DNA of 41,302 bases, from contig JAGNUG010000023.1 of assembly GCA_017987115.1 (NCBI GenBank), positions 1 to 41,302 on the forward strand, in the 5' to 3' direction. A model generated the notes under the pieces. The model did not search any database. It was given only the letters and a program-made list of their open reading frames with translations, and was not told the origin of the DNA. The translations under genes were made by a program, and so were the position numbers. Origin of the DNA: Flavobacteriales bacterium. Lineage in GTDB: Bacteria; Bacteroidota; Bacteroidia; Flavobacteriales_F; PHOS-HE28. Positions 17,636 to 24,116 of this stretch are shown here, piece after piece. Within the stretch, counting starts at the first letter, position 1, and each line of letters opens with the position of its first letter.

Positions 17636-18994
17636 ATGTTATCGTCGGCATACATTAGCACTCGGTCCATCGTCATTTTGGCGGTGCTAATGATGGATGT
17701 TCCATCTTATGCGCAGCTGGAAAATGCATTCTGGCAGGACCAGGATAATATTAATGCAGCTTTTGTTGTGAATCCTGCGTTTCTGACTTCTGGCAACGCG
17801 GTGATCGCTCTTCCATTTCTTACTGTGTCCCAAGTGGGCAACAACCAAATTGATAATGGTCCATTCAAATTGGTGGAAAGTGAGCTGGATCGTTCGTTCA
17901 AGGGCGAAAAAGGTGTAGACCTTCAGAACACGTTCGGCTCAGCTCATGAGGAGGGTAATTTATTGTCACGGCAAGCGAACCTTTTGGGCGGAGCCATTTC
18001 CTCTAGGGTGCGTTCTAAAAAGCACCCAGAGCGACGCATAACGGTGCGGTTGGCGTATTTGAGTAACAATACGCTCGATATTGTGTATAGCGGGCGTTTT
18101 GCTGCCATGGCACTCTCGCCGCTGTTCTCTATGGAAGTGCCCTACACAAGTAACGTTACGAATAACTTCGAGCTTCGTTATATGGATTACCGTGCAATTG
18201 CACTAGGCGGTACTATCGAGGTGAGACCTTTGCAGACCTACGTTGGTGTTAACTTGAAATTGCTTGGAGGATCATCTTTTATTGTAGCAGATATTAATAA
18301 TGGGATCACAACCGTACTAAGCAAAGGAACTGACCTAGTGTTTTCAGAGAGAGCCCCAAATTCCAATTTTTTGAACGGTAAAGGAGTGGCGATTGATGTT
18401 GGTGCAGTGCATCGTATTTCTCGCGTTTGGAGCTTAATGGCGTCTTTGGTGGATCTAGGTTTCATTTCTTGGCCTGATGCAGAGCGTTTTGAAGTGCGGA
18501 ACAACCAAGAAATACTGCTCGGATTGGAGCCGCTTAACGAACTCACTGGTCAACTTTTTCTTGTGAGTGCATATGCCCCGCTTCTGAATGACCTGCGAAG
18601 TGATGGCAGTAGCAATGAAAAAGTACGGACTTCACTCCAGGGAAGGACCAATTTAGGGGTGGAAGGGCTGATAGGCCGATGGGGCGTGCATGTACTTGTA
18701 CAAAAAGCCATACGTAATTGGTCCAGTTCCGCAGATGCTACTGTGATTGCTTCAAAAGCCTCCTACTGGTTATTGGATCGTAAATCAGGTCGGTTGGGCT
18801 TTTCGGTGGGTGTCCGCTATGGCAGCGATACGGAATTCTCAATTACATCATCGCTTCGTGCTGACCTTAAGGTAGTCGATTTTTATTTCGGCCTGAACGG
18901 TTTGAGTGATGGATCACAACCTTATGGTAGAAGCATGCTCATGTTGGGCATACAAATAAATACAGCGGGCATAACTGATCGCGATCGGCTATGA
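17636..18994 (+). CDS. Outer-membrane beta-barrel protein (PorP/SprF- or DUF5723-like)
   Basis: A 452-aa exported protein. A signal peptide ends near SYAQ (residue 26). The rest is made of alternating strands and tight turns typical of a Bacteroidota outer-membrane barrel, with NPAF near the start as in the PorP/SprF and DUF5723 families (QDNINAAFVVNPAFL) and paired strands such as RLGFSVGVRYGSDTEF, ADLKVVDFYFGLNGLS and SMLMLGIQINTAG at the end. PorP/SprF-type proteins usually anchor surface or gliding proteins beside T9SS. Its place between tssK and hcp1 suggests an outer-membrane role in this T6SS, but that is inference. It starts 12 bp after tssK. Confidence 0.7.
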   Translation: MLSSAYISTRSIVILAVLMMDVPSYAQLENAFWQDQDNINAAFVVNPAFLTSGNAVIALPFLTVSQVGNNQIDNGPFKLVESELDRSFKGEKGVDLQNTFGSAHEEGNLLSRQANLLGGAISSRVRSKKHPERRITVRLAYLSNNTLDIVYSGRFAAMALSPLFSMEVPYTSNVTNNFELRYMDYRAIALGGTIEVRPLQTYVGVNLKLLGGSSFIVADINNGITTVLSKGTDLVFSERAPNSNFLNGKGVAIDVGAVHRISRVWSLMASLVDLGFISWPDAERFEVRNNQEILLGLEPLNELTGQLFLVSAYAPLLNDLRSDGSSNEKVRTSLQGRTNLGVEGLIGRWGVHVLVQKAIRNWSSSADATVIASKASYWLLDRKSGRLGFSVGVRYGSDTEFSITSSLRADLKVVDFYFGLNGLSDGSQPYGRSMLMLGIQINTAGITDRDRL

Positions 18995-19035
18995 ACAATT
19001 TTACGCAGAGCAAAATAACTTAACCTCCCACAACC

Positions 19036-19452
19036 ATGTCTTTCAGAGCAGACCTTACTATTGATGACCGCACCTACCGCGTGCTTTCTTGTACACATAC
19101 CCTGCTTACGCCAGTGGATCCAGCTTCGGGATTGCCAACCGGTCGAACCAGGGGTGGAATCGTAACCATTGAGATCGAAAGCACTGATGATATATTTTTA
19201 TGGGTGAAGATCGCAAATGTAGTGGAGGGTGCGAAGACAGTATTCAGCGGTGCAGTGGTCTTTAGGAAAGTCGAAGAGGATGTGCGTATGAGAACACTGA
19301 AGTTCAATGATGCTATGGTGGTGGAGCATACCGAAACCTATAATGCTGCAGACAAAACGCCAATGACCATCAAGTTCTCATTAACGGCTCGCGAACTGAT
19401 CATGGAGGGTACTAGCGAGATGGGAGCTTGGCCGCGTGAGTGGCCGAAGTGA
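19036..19452 (+). CDS. hcp: Hcp tube protein (TssD), divergent copy
   Basis: A 138-aa Hcp-like protein: FRADLTIDDRTYRVLSC at the start, GGIVTIEIESTDDIFLW in the middle and a terminal EW-P. It shares the fold pattern of the other two Hcps (FRADL, IEIEST-D, DAM/AYVV) but is clearly diverged and has longer loops, for example PASGLPTGRTRG and VVEGAKTVFSGA. Possible roles are a tube-end or baseplate-adjacent Hcp, or a cargo-specific Hcp. It lacks the TATGTTTG box of the other two copies and lies 41 bp after the barrel gene, so it may be read from upstream. Confidence 0.88.
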   Translation: MSFRADLTIDDRTYRVLSCTHTLLTPVDPASGLPTGRTRGGIVTIEIESTDDIFLWVKIANVVEGAKTVFSGAVVFRKVEEDVRMRTLKFNDAMVVEHTETYNAADKTPMTIKFSLTARELIMEGTSEMGAWPREWPK

Positions 19453-19528
19453 AGTAGGGACCACTTAGACGTGTGGCGGAACACAATACTGATTTTCCGG
19501 ATCAACTTACAATTCAACCTACACTACC

Positions 19529-19738
19529 ATGGAGCCAGATGCCATCAGACAAGAGATCACCGAGATCCGCCAGAACATTGCAGCGCTAAAACGACGCTAT
19601 GAGCGCAACGTTAAGTTGCATGCTGCTACGTGTGTTGAGAAACGTGCCATACAAGGTGAGCAACAGAAGTTGCAGCGTCTGAAGCGCCAATGTCCAGCGG
19701 TGAGCAGCTCGTGGGAGGACAGCTTCGCGGTAAGCTAG
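19529..19738 (+). CDS. Small coiled-coil protein between hcp genes
   Basis: A 69-aa, strongly helical, charged protein with a likely coiled coil over residues 3-55 (EITEIRQNIAALKRRYERNV) and no signal peptide. I do not recognise the family. It lies 76 bp after hcp1 and about 180 bp before hcp2, on the same strand. The reading frame is plausible because of its composition and its start in an A/C-rich leader (ACACTACC). It could be an Hcp-associated chaperone or a regulator. A non-genuine frame cannot be excluded at this size. Confidence 0.5.
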   Translation: MEPDAIRQEITEIRQNIAALKRRYERNVKLHAATCVEKRAIQGEQQKLQRLKRQCPAVSSSWEDSFAVS

Positions 19739-19868
19739 ATCGCTACTTGGACCATTGCTATTCCATAAGGGATCTTGCTAGATCGTCGTTCATGGAGTGA
19801 AACGTACGTTTCAGCCACCTGAAGCATGGCTTGGCTAAATCGATAGCGTCCACAGTTTTGAGTAGCAA

Positions 19869-19876
19869 TATGTTTG
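19869..19876 (+). promoter_or_regulatory. -7 promoter box of hcp2 (TATGTTTG)
   Basis: TATGTTTG followed by TATCG. The base after the box is exactly 39 bp before the ATG at 19916. The box, its flanks (ATATGTTTGTATCGT) and its distance to the start codon are the same as upstream of hcp3, which argues for a real shared promoter. Confidence 0.65.
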
Positions 19877-19915
19877 TATCGTAGAACATAATAAACAACC
19901 TAAAACAACAACACC

Positions 19916-20305
19916 ATGGCATTCAGAGCAGACTTGGAAATCGATGGCAAACAGTACAGATTGTTGCATTGCAGTTATTCGTTGCAGCGCAGTGTGGATC
20001 CTACTGGTCGCCCATCATCAGAAGTGAAAGGAGGTACCATTAGCTTTGAGATCGAAAGCACCGAAGACACTTCGTTGTGGGATCTGATGATAGCACAATT
20101 CAAAAGTGTGGACGGCACTATCACCTTCAAAAAGCGTGACGAGGATGCTAAAATGAAGGAACTGAAGTTTGAAACCGCTTATGTGGTTGATCTTGCAGAA
20201 AATTTTGACAGTGTTGGTGGTAATCCAATGACAGTCTCCTTCACGCTTTCGGCGCACAAGCTCACCTTGGGCAGCGAGACACACGTGAATGAGTGGCCTG
20301 TATAG
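19916..20305 (+). CDS. hcp: Hcp tube protein (TssD), copy 2
   Basis: A 129-aa tube protein. FRADLEIDGKQYRLLHCSYSLQR, GGTISFEIESTEDTSLWDLMI and FDSVGGNPMT are the signature stretches of Bacteroidota TssD. I count about 105 identities in 129 positions with copy 3 (about 80%), so the two arose by duplication. It forms hexameric rings that stack into the inner tube, and it can bind cargo in the ring lumen. It has its own promoter box 40 nt upstream and a strong hairpin right after the stop (20318-20355), so it is expected to be highly expressed relative to its neighbours. Confidence 0.95.
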   Translation: MAFRADLEIDGKQYRLLHCSYSLQRSVDPTGRPSSEVKGGTISFEIESTEDTSLWDLMIAQFKSVDGTITFKKRDEDAKMKELKFETAYVVDLAENFDSVGGNPMTVSFTLSAHKLTLGSETHVNEWPV

Positions 20306-20317
20306 AGCAGTAAGGTC

Positions 20318-20355
20318 TGTGGGAAGAGCGATCCACATGAGTTCGCTCTTCCACA
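20318..20355 (+). terminator. Hairpin downstream of hcp2
   Basis: A perfect 10-bp stem (GGAAGAGCGA / TCGCTCTTCC) with an 11-nt loop, extended by TGTG/CACA across a one-base bulge. It begins 13 bp after the hcp2 stop. A T-run (20367-20371) lies a little further on, so it may act as a partial terminator or an mRNA-stabilising 3' hairpin that lowers expression of the next gene. Confidence 0.6.
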
Positions 20356-20510
20356 ACCTCATTGCCTTTTTCTACCGCGATTCCAAAAGAACCCAATTCG
20401 ATCGGTCTTACGGGATCATGGGTCTATCACTAATGCAATGAAGTCTTGCTCTTTTCAATGAGTAATGAAGGAATAGACATGGACTTGTTCGAAACACTCT
20501 CCCACAGAAC

Positions 20511-21173
20511 ATGAGTTACATTGAAGAACAAACGAAATTAAGTGCGTGCCTCAAGCGATTGCTAAGCTCACCATTGTCTGAGATATTGGCTGATCAGGAA
20601 TTCCAATACTTCAACAAATGGCGCAACCGTTTCAGTGATCGCCATGTACACAAACTGATCCAACTACCACCGTACAACCCAGCAACACCCAAATTCAAGG
20701 ATGAGCTCGGTCGCACGTGGTATGAAGTAATAGATAGTGCCCAACTGCACAGCGATAAATGGAACTGGAACCCTTATACCATACTGGCGGATAAAGGCCA
20801 AAGTTTGCGCAAGAGTGAGCGGAACAAAAAGTATCGTTCGCACCGTAAGTTTATTCGTGAAGCTGACCTGCCAGGCTACGTTGGGGCAGAATCGGAAATG
20901 GTAATTGCGCGCAATGGCAACCGTGTGGTAAGTGGAGACCAGATGGAGATCTTCCGATTTGCTTCCAGTGGCCAAATGAACAACCGACCTGTACGAAGCG
21001 GAAGTGTATCAGGCGATGGGTTGAACGCCAAATTCGATATTGCGCCTCGCCAGAAGTTCGGTCACCAAGCCATTATGTGCTACCCTGCGCCACCTGTTCG
21101 TATAATCGACTTTATTGACCTGCTGGAGAGCAACGAGGTGGACCTGAAGAATATGTTCAAGAGTTATTTCTAG
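20511..21173 (+). CDS. Unknown protein paired with hcp2 (candidate Hcp cargo)
   Basis: A 220-aa soluble protein, with no signal peptide or membrane helix. I do not recognise a domain. The N-terminal part is helical (residues 1-60); the centre is basic and polar (SERNKKYRSHRKFIREADLPGY); the C-terminal half is beta-rich, with a GHQAIMCYPAPP segment. It is separated from hcp2 by a hairpin and ends at a rho-independent terminator, so it forms a two-gene unit with hcp2. By analogy with hcp3 and its downstream gene, it may be a cargo carried inside Hcp or a cargo adaptor. There is no adjacent gene that looks like an immunity partner. Confidence 0.7.
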   Translation: MSYIEEQTKLSACLKRLLSSPLSEILADQEFQYFNKWRNRFSDRHVHKLIQLPPYNPATPKFKDELGRTWYEVIDSAQLHSDKWNWNPYTILADKGQSLRKSERNKKYRSHRKFIREADLPGYVGAESEMVIARNGNRVVSGDQMEIFRFASSGQMNNRPVRSGSVSGDGLNAKFDIAPRQKFGHQAIMCYPAPPVRIIDFIDLLESNEVDLKNMFKSYF

Positions 21174-21201
21174 AATGCAACTACATAGTTCGAAATTAAA
21201 G

Positions 21202-21224
21202 ACCATCCCTACGGGTGGTTTTTT
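21202..21224 (+). terminator. Rho-independent terminator after the 220-aa gene
   Basis: ACCATCCC pairs with GGGTGGT around a short loop (one bulged T), directly followed by six T residues. It starts 29 bp after the stop codon of the 220-aa gene and isolates hcp3 from the upstream unit. Confidence 0.75.
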
Positions 21225-21443
21225 ATGTTTTTGACATTTGAACATAGCCCTATAGCACGATTTGGGATAGAATGTAGCTTTCCTGCAAATGCAAATACGA
21301 ACAACACACCTAATGCCAATGTGAGCGTTTCAGCCCCGTTATGAAAAGCTGAGAATTCAACTCATGTTCGGCTTTCAGCTCCCACCAGTTAACGATCATC
21401 TCAAAACACCACCTGCATTCAAGCATGTCGTTCATCCGTTCAA

Positions 21444-21465
21444 ACCCAACATACATGTGTTGGGT
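21444..21465. promoter_or_regulatory. Perfect inverted repeat upstream of hcp3 promoter
   Basis: ACCCAACA, six bases, TGTTGGGT: two perfect 8-bp arms ending 24 bp before the hcp3 -7 box. No T-run follows and it lies over 200 bp past the upstream terminator, so an operator for a dimeric regulator is more likely than a terminator. I saw no equivalent repeat upstream of hcp2. Confidence 0.45.
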
Positions 21466-21489
21466 CATCGCAACTGTGCATTACCCCGA

Positions 21490-21497
21490 TATGTTTG
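21490..21497 (+). promoter_or_regulatory. -7 promoter box of hcp3 (TATGTTTG)
   Basis: The same sequence, flanks and start-codon distance as upstream of hcp2 (the box's last G is 40 nt before the A of the ATG). Surrounding bases further upstream are not conserved, so the shared part is the box itself rather than a whole recent duplication. Confidence 0.65.
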
Positions 21498-21536
21498 TAT
21501 CGTCAAACTTGAACATTCACCAAAACCCTAAACAAA

Positions 21537-21926
21537 ATGGCATTCAGAGCTGACCTTACCATCGACGGAAAAGAATACCGACTATTGCATTGCAGTTATG
21601 CCCTGCAGCGTAGCAAGGACCCTACAGGCCGGGTTTCATCAGAAGTGAAAGGCGGAACCATCAACTTCGAGATAGAAAGCACCGAGGACACGTCGCTGTG
21701 GGATCTGATGATAGCACAATATAAAAGTACTGAAGGTAAAATAGTGTTCAAAAAACGCGACGAGGATGCCAAGATGAAGGAACTCTCGTTCAAGAATGCT
21801 TACTTGGTCGATCTCAGTGAGAACTTTGACTCAGTAGGTGGCAACCCTATGACGCTCAACTTCACCATAAGCGCACAGCAACTCACATTGGGCAGCGAAA
21901 CGCTGGAGAACGAGTGGCCGATCTGA
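21537..21926 (+). CDS. hcp: Hcp tube protein (TssD), copy 3
   Basis: A 129-aa tube protein, about 80% identical to copy 2. The differences are scattered and mostly conservative (for example K26 for V26, and HTL to QTL near the end). The conserved core includes FRADLTIDGKEYRLLHCSYALQR and IESTEDTSLWDLMIAQYKS. It is followed 14 bp later by a strong terminator-like hairpin, then by the 173-aa gene. Having two near-equal Hcps suggests mixed or alternative tubes, each perhaps matched to its downstream gene. Confidence 0.95.
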   Translation: MAFRADLTIDGKEYRLLHCSYALQRSKDPTGRVSSEVKGGTINFEIESTEDTSLWDLMIAQYKSTEGKIVFKKRDEDAKMKELSFKNAYLVDLSENFDSVGGNPMTLNFTISAQQLTLGSETLENEWPI

Positions 21927-21940
21927 ACCGATGTGATATA

Positions 21941-21973
21941 AATGCAGGCTAGTTGGAACTGGCCTGTATTTTA
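21941..21973 (+). terminator. Strong hairpin terminator after hcp3
   Basis: AATGCAGGCTAGT pairs with ACTGGCCTGTATT around the tetraloop TGGA: 13 bp, including two G-T pairs. T-rich sequence follows. It starts 14 bp after the hcp3 stop. The next gene begins 61 bp beyond it. Confidence 0.75.
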
Positions 21974-22034
21974 CATTTCTGAATGTTCATTCATGAATAG
22001 CGCATTTTACAAACCTATTTGAACCCAATGCACA

Positions 22035-22556
22035 ATGAGTTCCTATCACTACCGTAAACATAGGCTGCCCGACAATGAACGAAGTACATTCAGAAATGGA
22101 CTGGCGCAACGCATGGTTGTTTCACCTGGCGTTGAGTTGTACCGTGTGATCACGCCCCTTGATCAATTTGGGAATGGCAACCATGTTTTTGGTAAATATT
22201 GGTTCCCCCGATCAGCATTGACCCAACTGAGGAGCCTCATGCAATTGAACGATTGTACGTTTGAAGAAGCAGCAAGAGCCAAGCTAGCTGTGAATGAAGT
22301 TTGGAACCCGAGGATGAGCCACTTGTGCAAGATCAGAATGCAGCGCACTGCTTTTGTGTGGCGGGGCAGCGCGAGGTACCAACACAAGTTGAACACGCAG
22401 AAAAAAGTGGCTTACATCGGGGATGCGGAGCAGATCTACATTCCACATATACCCATTGCTAAAGCTAATGACCAAGGTGATCGTCCGTTGAGCGAACTTG
22501 TTACATTGATCTATAACCGGCCATTGGAGGAAGTCATACGATCTGGTGGTTGGTGA
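22035..22556 (+). CDS. Candidate ADP-ribosyltransferase-like toxin, cargo of hcp3
   Basis: A 173-aa soluble protein without a signal peptide. I know no exact family, but its motif order resembles ART-fold toxin domains of polymorphic toxin systems: VELYRV (R37, like the first-strand Arg), FGKYWFP (51-58), a helix ending in LAVNEVWN (84-91), VWRGSARYQ (108-116) and GDAEQIYIP (129-137), where the E132 region could supply the catalytic Glu. These families bind NAD and either modify targets or destroy NAD. The position right after hcp3 and its terminator-like hairpin fits an Hcp-delivered effector. No immunity gene is obvious: the next gene is an M23 peptidase lipoprotein. The fold is inferred from pattern only. 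Confidence 0.6.
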   Translation: MSSYHYRKHRLPDNERSTFRNGLAQRMVVSPGVELYRVITPLDQFGNGNHVFGKYWFPRSALTQLRSLMQLNDCTFEEAARAKLAVNEVWNPRMSHLCKIRMQRTAFVWRGSARYQHKLNTQKKVAYIGDAEQIYIPHIPIAKANDQGDRPLSELVTLIYNRPLEEVIRSGGW

Positions 22557-22659
22557 TCCTATCGGGGTATACACTGTATACAAGGCCCTGTTGCTCGAAA
22601 ACAATGAGACCCTTACTAGATGCGTTCCATACACGCCTTTCCTTGTACTAAATTGCGCC

Positions 22660-23307
22660 ATGCGCGCGCTTACTTCGGCAAGGTCATTGCACTTGTTATC
22701 AATTTTATTGTTCCTAGCCTCCATGCTTTACTTGACAACCGGTTGCGAGCAAAAACCCAAGATGGCAAATAAAGTGGAGGAGCGTAAACCCTGCTCTGGA
22801 GATCCCTGCTTTAACCCAGCTCTTGCAATGCAGAACGTTTCTGGAATGAATGGCGCTCGTTTTGGGAAGGTGCGTGATGGCGGAACCAGACAGCACGATG
22901 GCATTGACCTCCAGATGGCTATCGGAACACCGCTTTTCGCAATGTATGACGGGTACGTGGTTGAAACTGGTAATCGCTCAGGTTACGGTAACTGCCTTGT
23001 TTATCTTACCAAGTTCCATGGCCAACCTATTTATATCATGTACGCACATCTGCGTTCCGTTAGTGTAGCAGTAGGTGACGTTATTGAAGCAGGTGATCTA
23101 ATTGCCTTGTCCGGAAATACTGGCAATTTGGAAGTGGCCATGTATCAAGGCGGTGTAAAAGCGCACATGCATATGGAGGTGCGAGAGTTCGATATCAGCA
23201 GAACATTTGCTACCTGTGTTCGGCTGGACCCGGAAGGCTTCATGGGTACTGAATTTGGCGGCAGTGGAAGACCGTTGTACGACCGCGGTTGTCATCATGC
23301 CTTTTAG
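22660..23307 (+). CDS. M23 (LytM-type) peptidase lipoprotein
   Basis: A 215-aa lipoprotein with a zinc endopeptidase domain of the peptidoglycan-cleaving M23 family. The N-terminus has a hydrophobic segment and a lipobox LTTGC (C29). Zinc ligands are visible as HDGID (H79, D83) and HMH (H169, H171), plus H130 in AHLRS. All key residues are present, so it should be active. I start it at 22660, because the upstream ATG at 22546 would place 38 residues before the signal peptide and overlap the previous gene. Its place just ahead of TssO/TssP suggests it opens the cell wall for the envelope complex. A second possibility is an unrelated housekeeping or effector role. Confidence 0.85.
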   Translation: MRALTSARSLHLLSILLFLASMLYLTTGCEQKPKMANKVEERKPCSGDPCFNPALAMQNVSGMNGARFGKVRDGGTRQHDGIDLQMAIGTPLFAMYDGYVVETGNRSGYGNCLVYLTKFHGQPIYIMYAHLRSVSVAVGDVIEAGDLIALSGNTGNLEVAMYQGGVKAHMHMEVREFDISRTFATCVRLDPEGFMGTEFGGSGRPLYDRGCHHAF

Positions 23308-23561
23308 TAGCGTTCCTGTTCATGTCGTTCTTTCAACAATGGCATCTGGTTGGCGCCATCGTGAGCTAATGTCGTTGGCAACGAAAATTTTAAGAATGAG
23401 CGGCCTTTAAAATGCCCCTATCTCCCTAACTGTCTGAGAAGCGCAGATGCTGTTTTGTATTAACAAGTCAATTTTTAGTATGCGGAGCATTATTTTAATC
23501 TACTACTTGTTTAGAGATGCTGAACTCTTTATCATTGCTGTAACATTAATATCCAATTTAT

Positions 23562-24116
23562 ATGGAACCGTTGAATAAGAAAGAGCGACAAATGAATATT
23601 ATGAGCTTCGTGCTCATCTTATTACTCACGGTGCTGCCCATCTGTGCTGGTGTATATCTCTTCGCTCGGACGGATGCACACGAAAATGAATTGTTGCGCA
23701 CCAAGGTGGGGGCCATGAAAGTCTATGAAGAAGAGGAAGATGACATTGATCGCATGGAAGCAGATATAATTAGCACAGTAACAGCATTGGACGAAAACAT
23801 CAACAAAGTAACTATCGCGAAGGACATGACAGGTGAATTGGGCGATCAAATCGCTGGCTACCCAACAAGTTTGAAAGAGAAATTGGTAGAATTGAACGGA
23901 AAGGTGATCGGACAGGAGAAGAAGAAGGATATCGGGATTATGTTGGAGATGTGTAAAGCGTTGAAATCGTACAACGATAACATCTATACGATCTTATACG
24001 ATGAAAAGGAAGACATGAGGAAGAATTCGGAGCGTATCCAACTTGATCTCGACCGGATCAAAAACGTCGCAAGACAGCATGGTGCTGCAGAGAGTGAACT
24101 GATAACAGCCCAATGA
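23562..24116 (+). CDS. tssO: T6SS envelope protein TssO
   Basis: A 184-aa membrane protein with a short basic N-terminus and one transmembrane helix (about 14-35: FVLILLLTVLPICAGVYLF). A long acidic helical region follows (YEEEEDDIDRMEADI) with coiled-coil character to the end. This topology, and the 4-bp overlap with a TssP-like gene, match TssO of Bacteroidota T6SS, part of the complex that replaces TssJLM. It begins 254 bp after the M23 gene, so a new promoter may lie in that gap, but I see no perfect TAnnTTTG box there. Confidence 0.78.
   Translation: MEPLNKKERQMNIMSFVLILLLTVLPICAGVYLFARTDAHENELLRTKVGAMKVYEEEEDDIDRMEADIISTVTALDENINKVTIAKDMTGELGDQIAGYPTSLKEKLVELNGKVIGQEKKKDIGIMLEMCKALKSYNDNIYTILYDEKEDMRKNSERIQLDLDRIKNVARQHGAAESELITAQ

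Larger units (their letters stand above)
21174..21536. other. 363-bp intergenic region between the 220-aa gene and hcp3
   Basis: It holds a terminator (21202-21224), a long stretch with no coding character, a perfect 8-bp inverted repeat (21444-21465), the -7 box (21490-21497) and an ACCCTAA leader (21525-21531) ahead of the hcp3 start. No small gene was seen. Confidence 0.5.

Noticed and set aside
18977-18986. GATCGCGATC palindrome near the end of the barrel gene
   Set aside because: It is inside coding sequence, only 10 bp long, and such GATC/CGATCG runs are common by chance here.
22546-22659. Upstream start (ATG at 22546) for the M23 peptidase
   Set aside because: It would put 38 extra residues ahead of a good lipoprotein signal and overlap the preceding gene; the ATG at 22660 explains the lipobox.
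5720-23307. Contractile phage tail, R-type pyocin or extracellular injection system instead of T6SS
   Set aside because: TssK, TssN, TssO, TssP and TssR, together with ClpV and Hcp, point to a membrane-anchored T6SS. No tape-measure, tail-fibre or lysis genes were seen.
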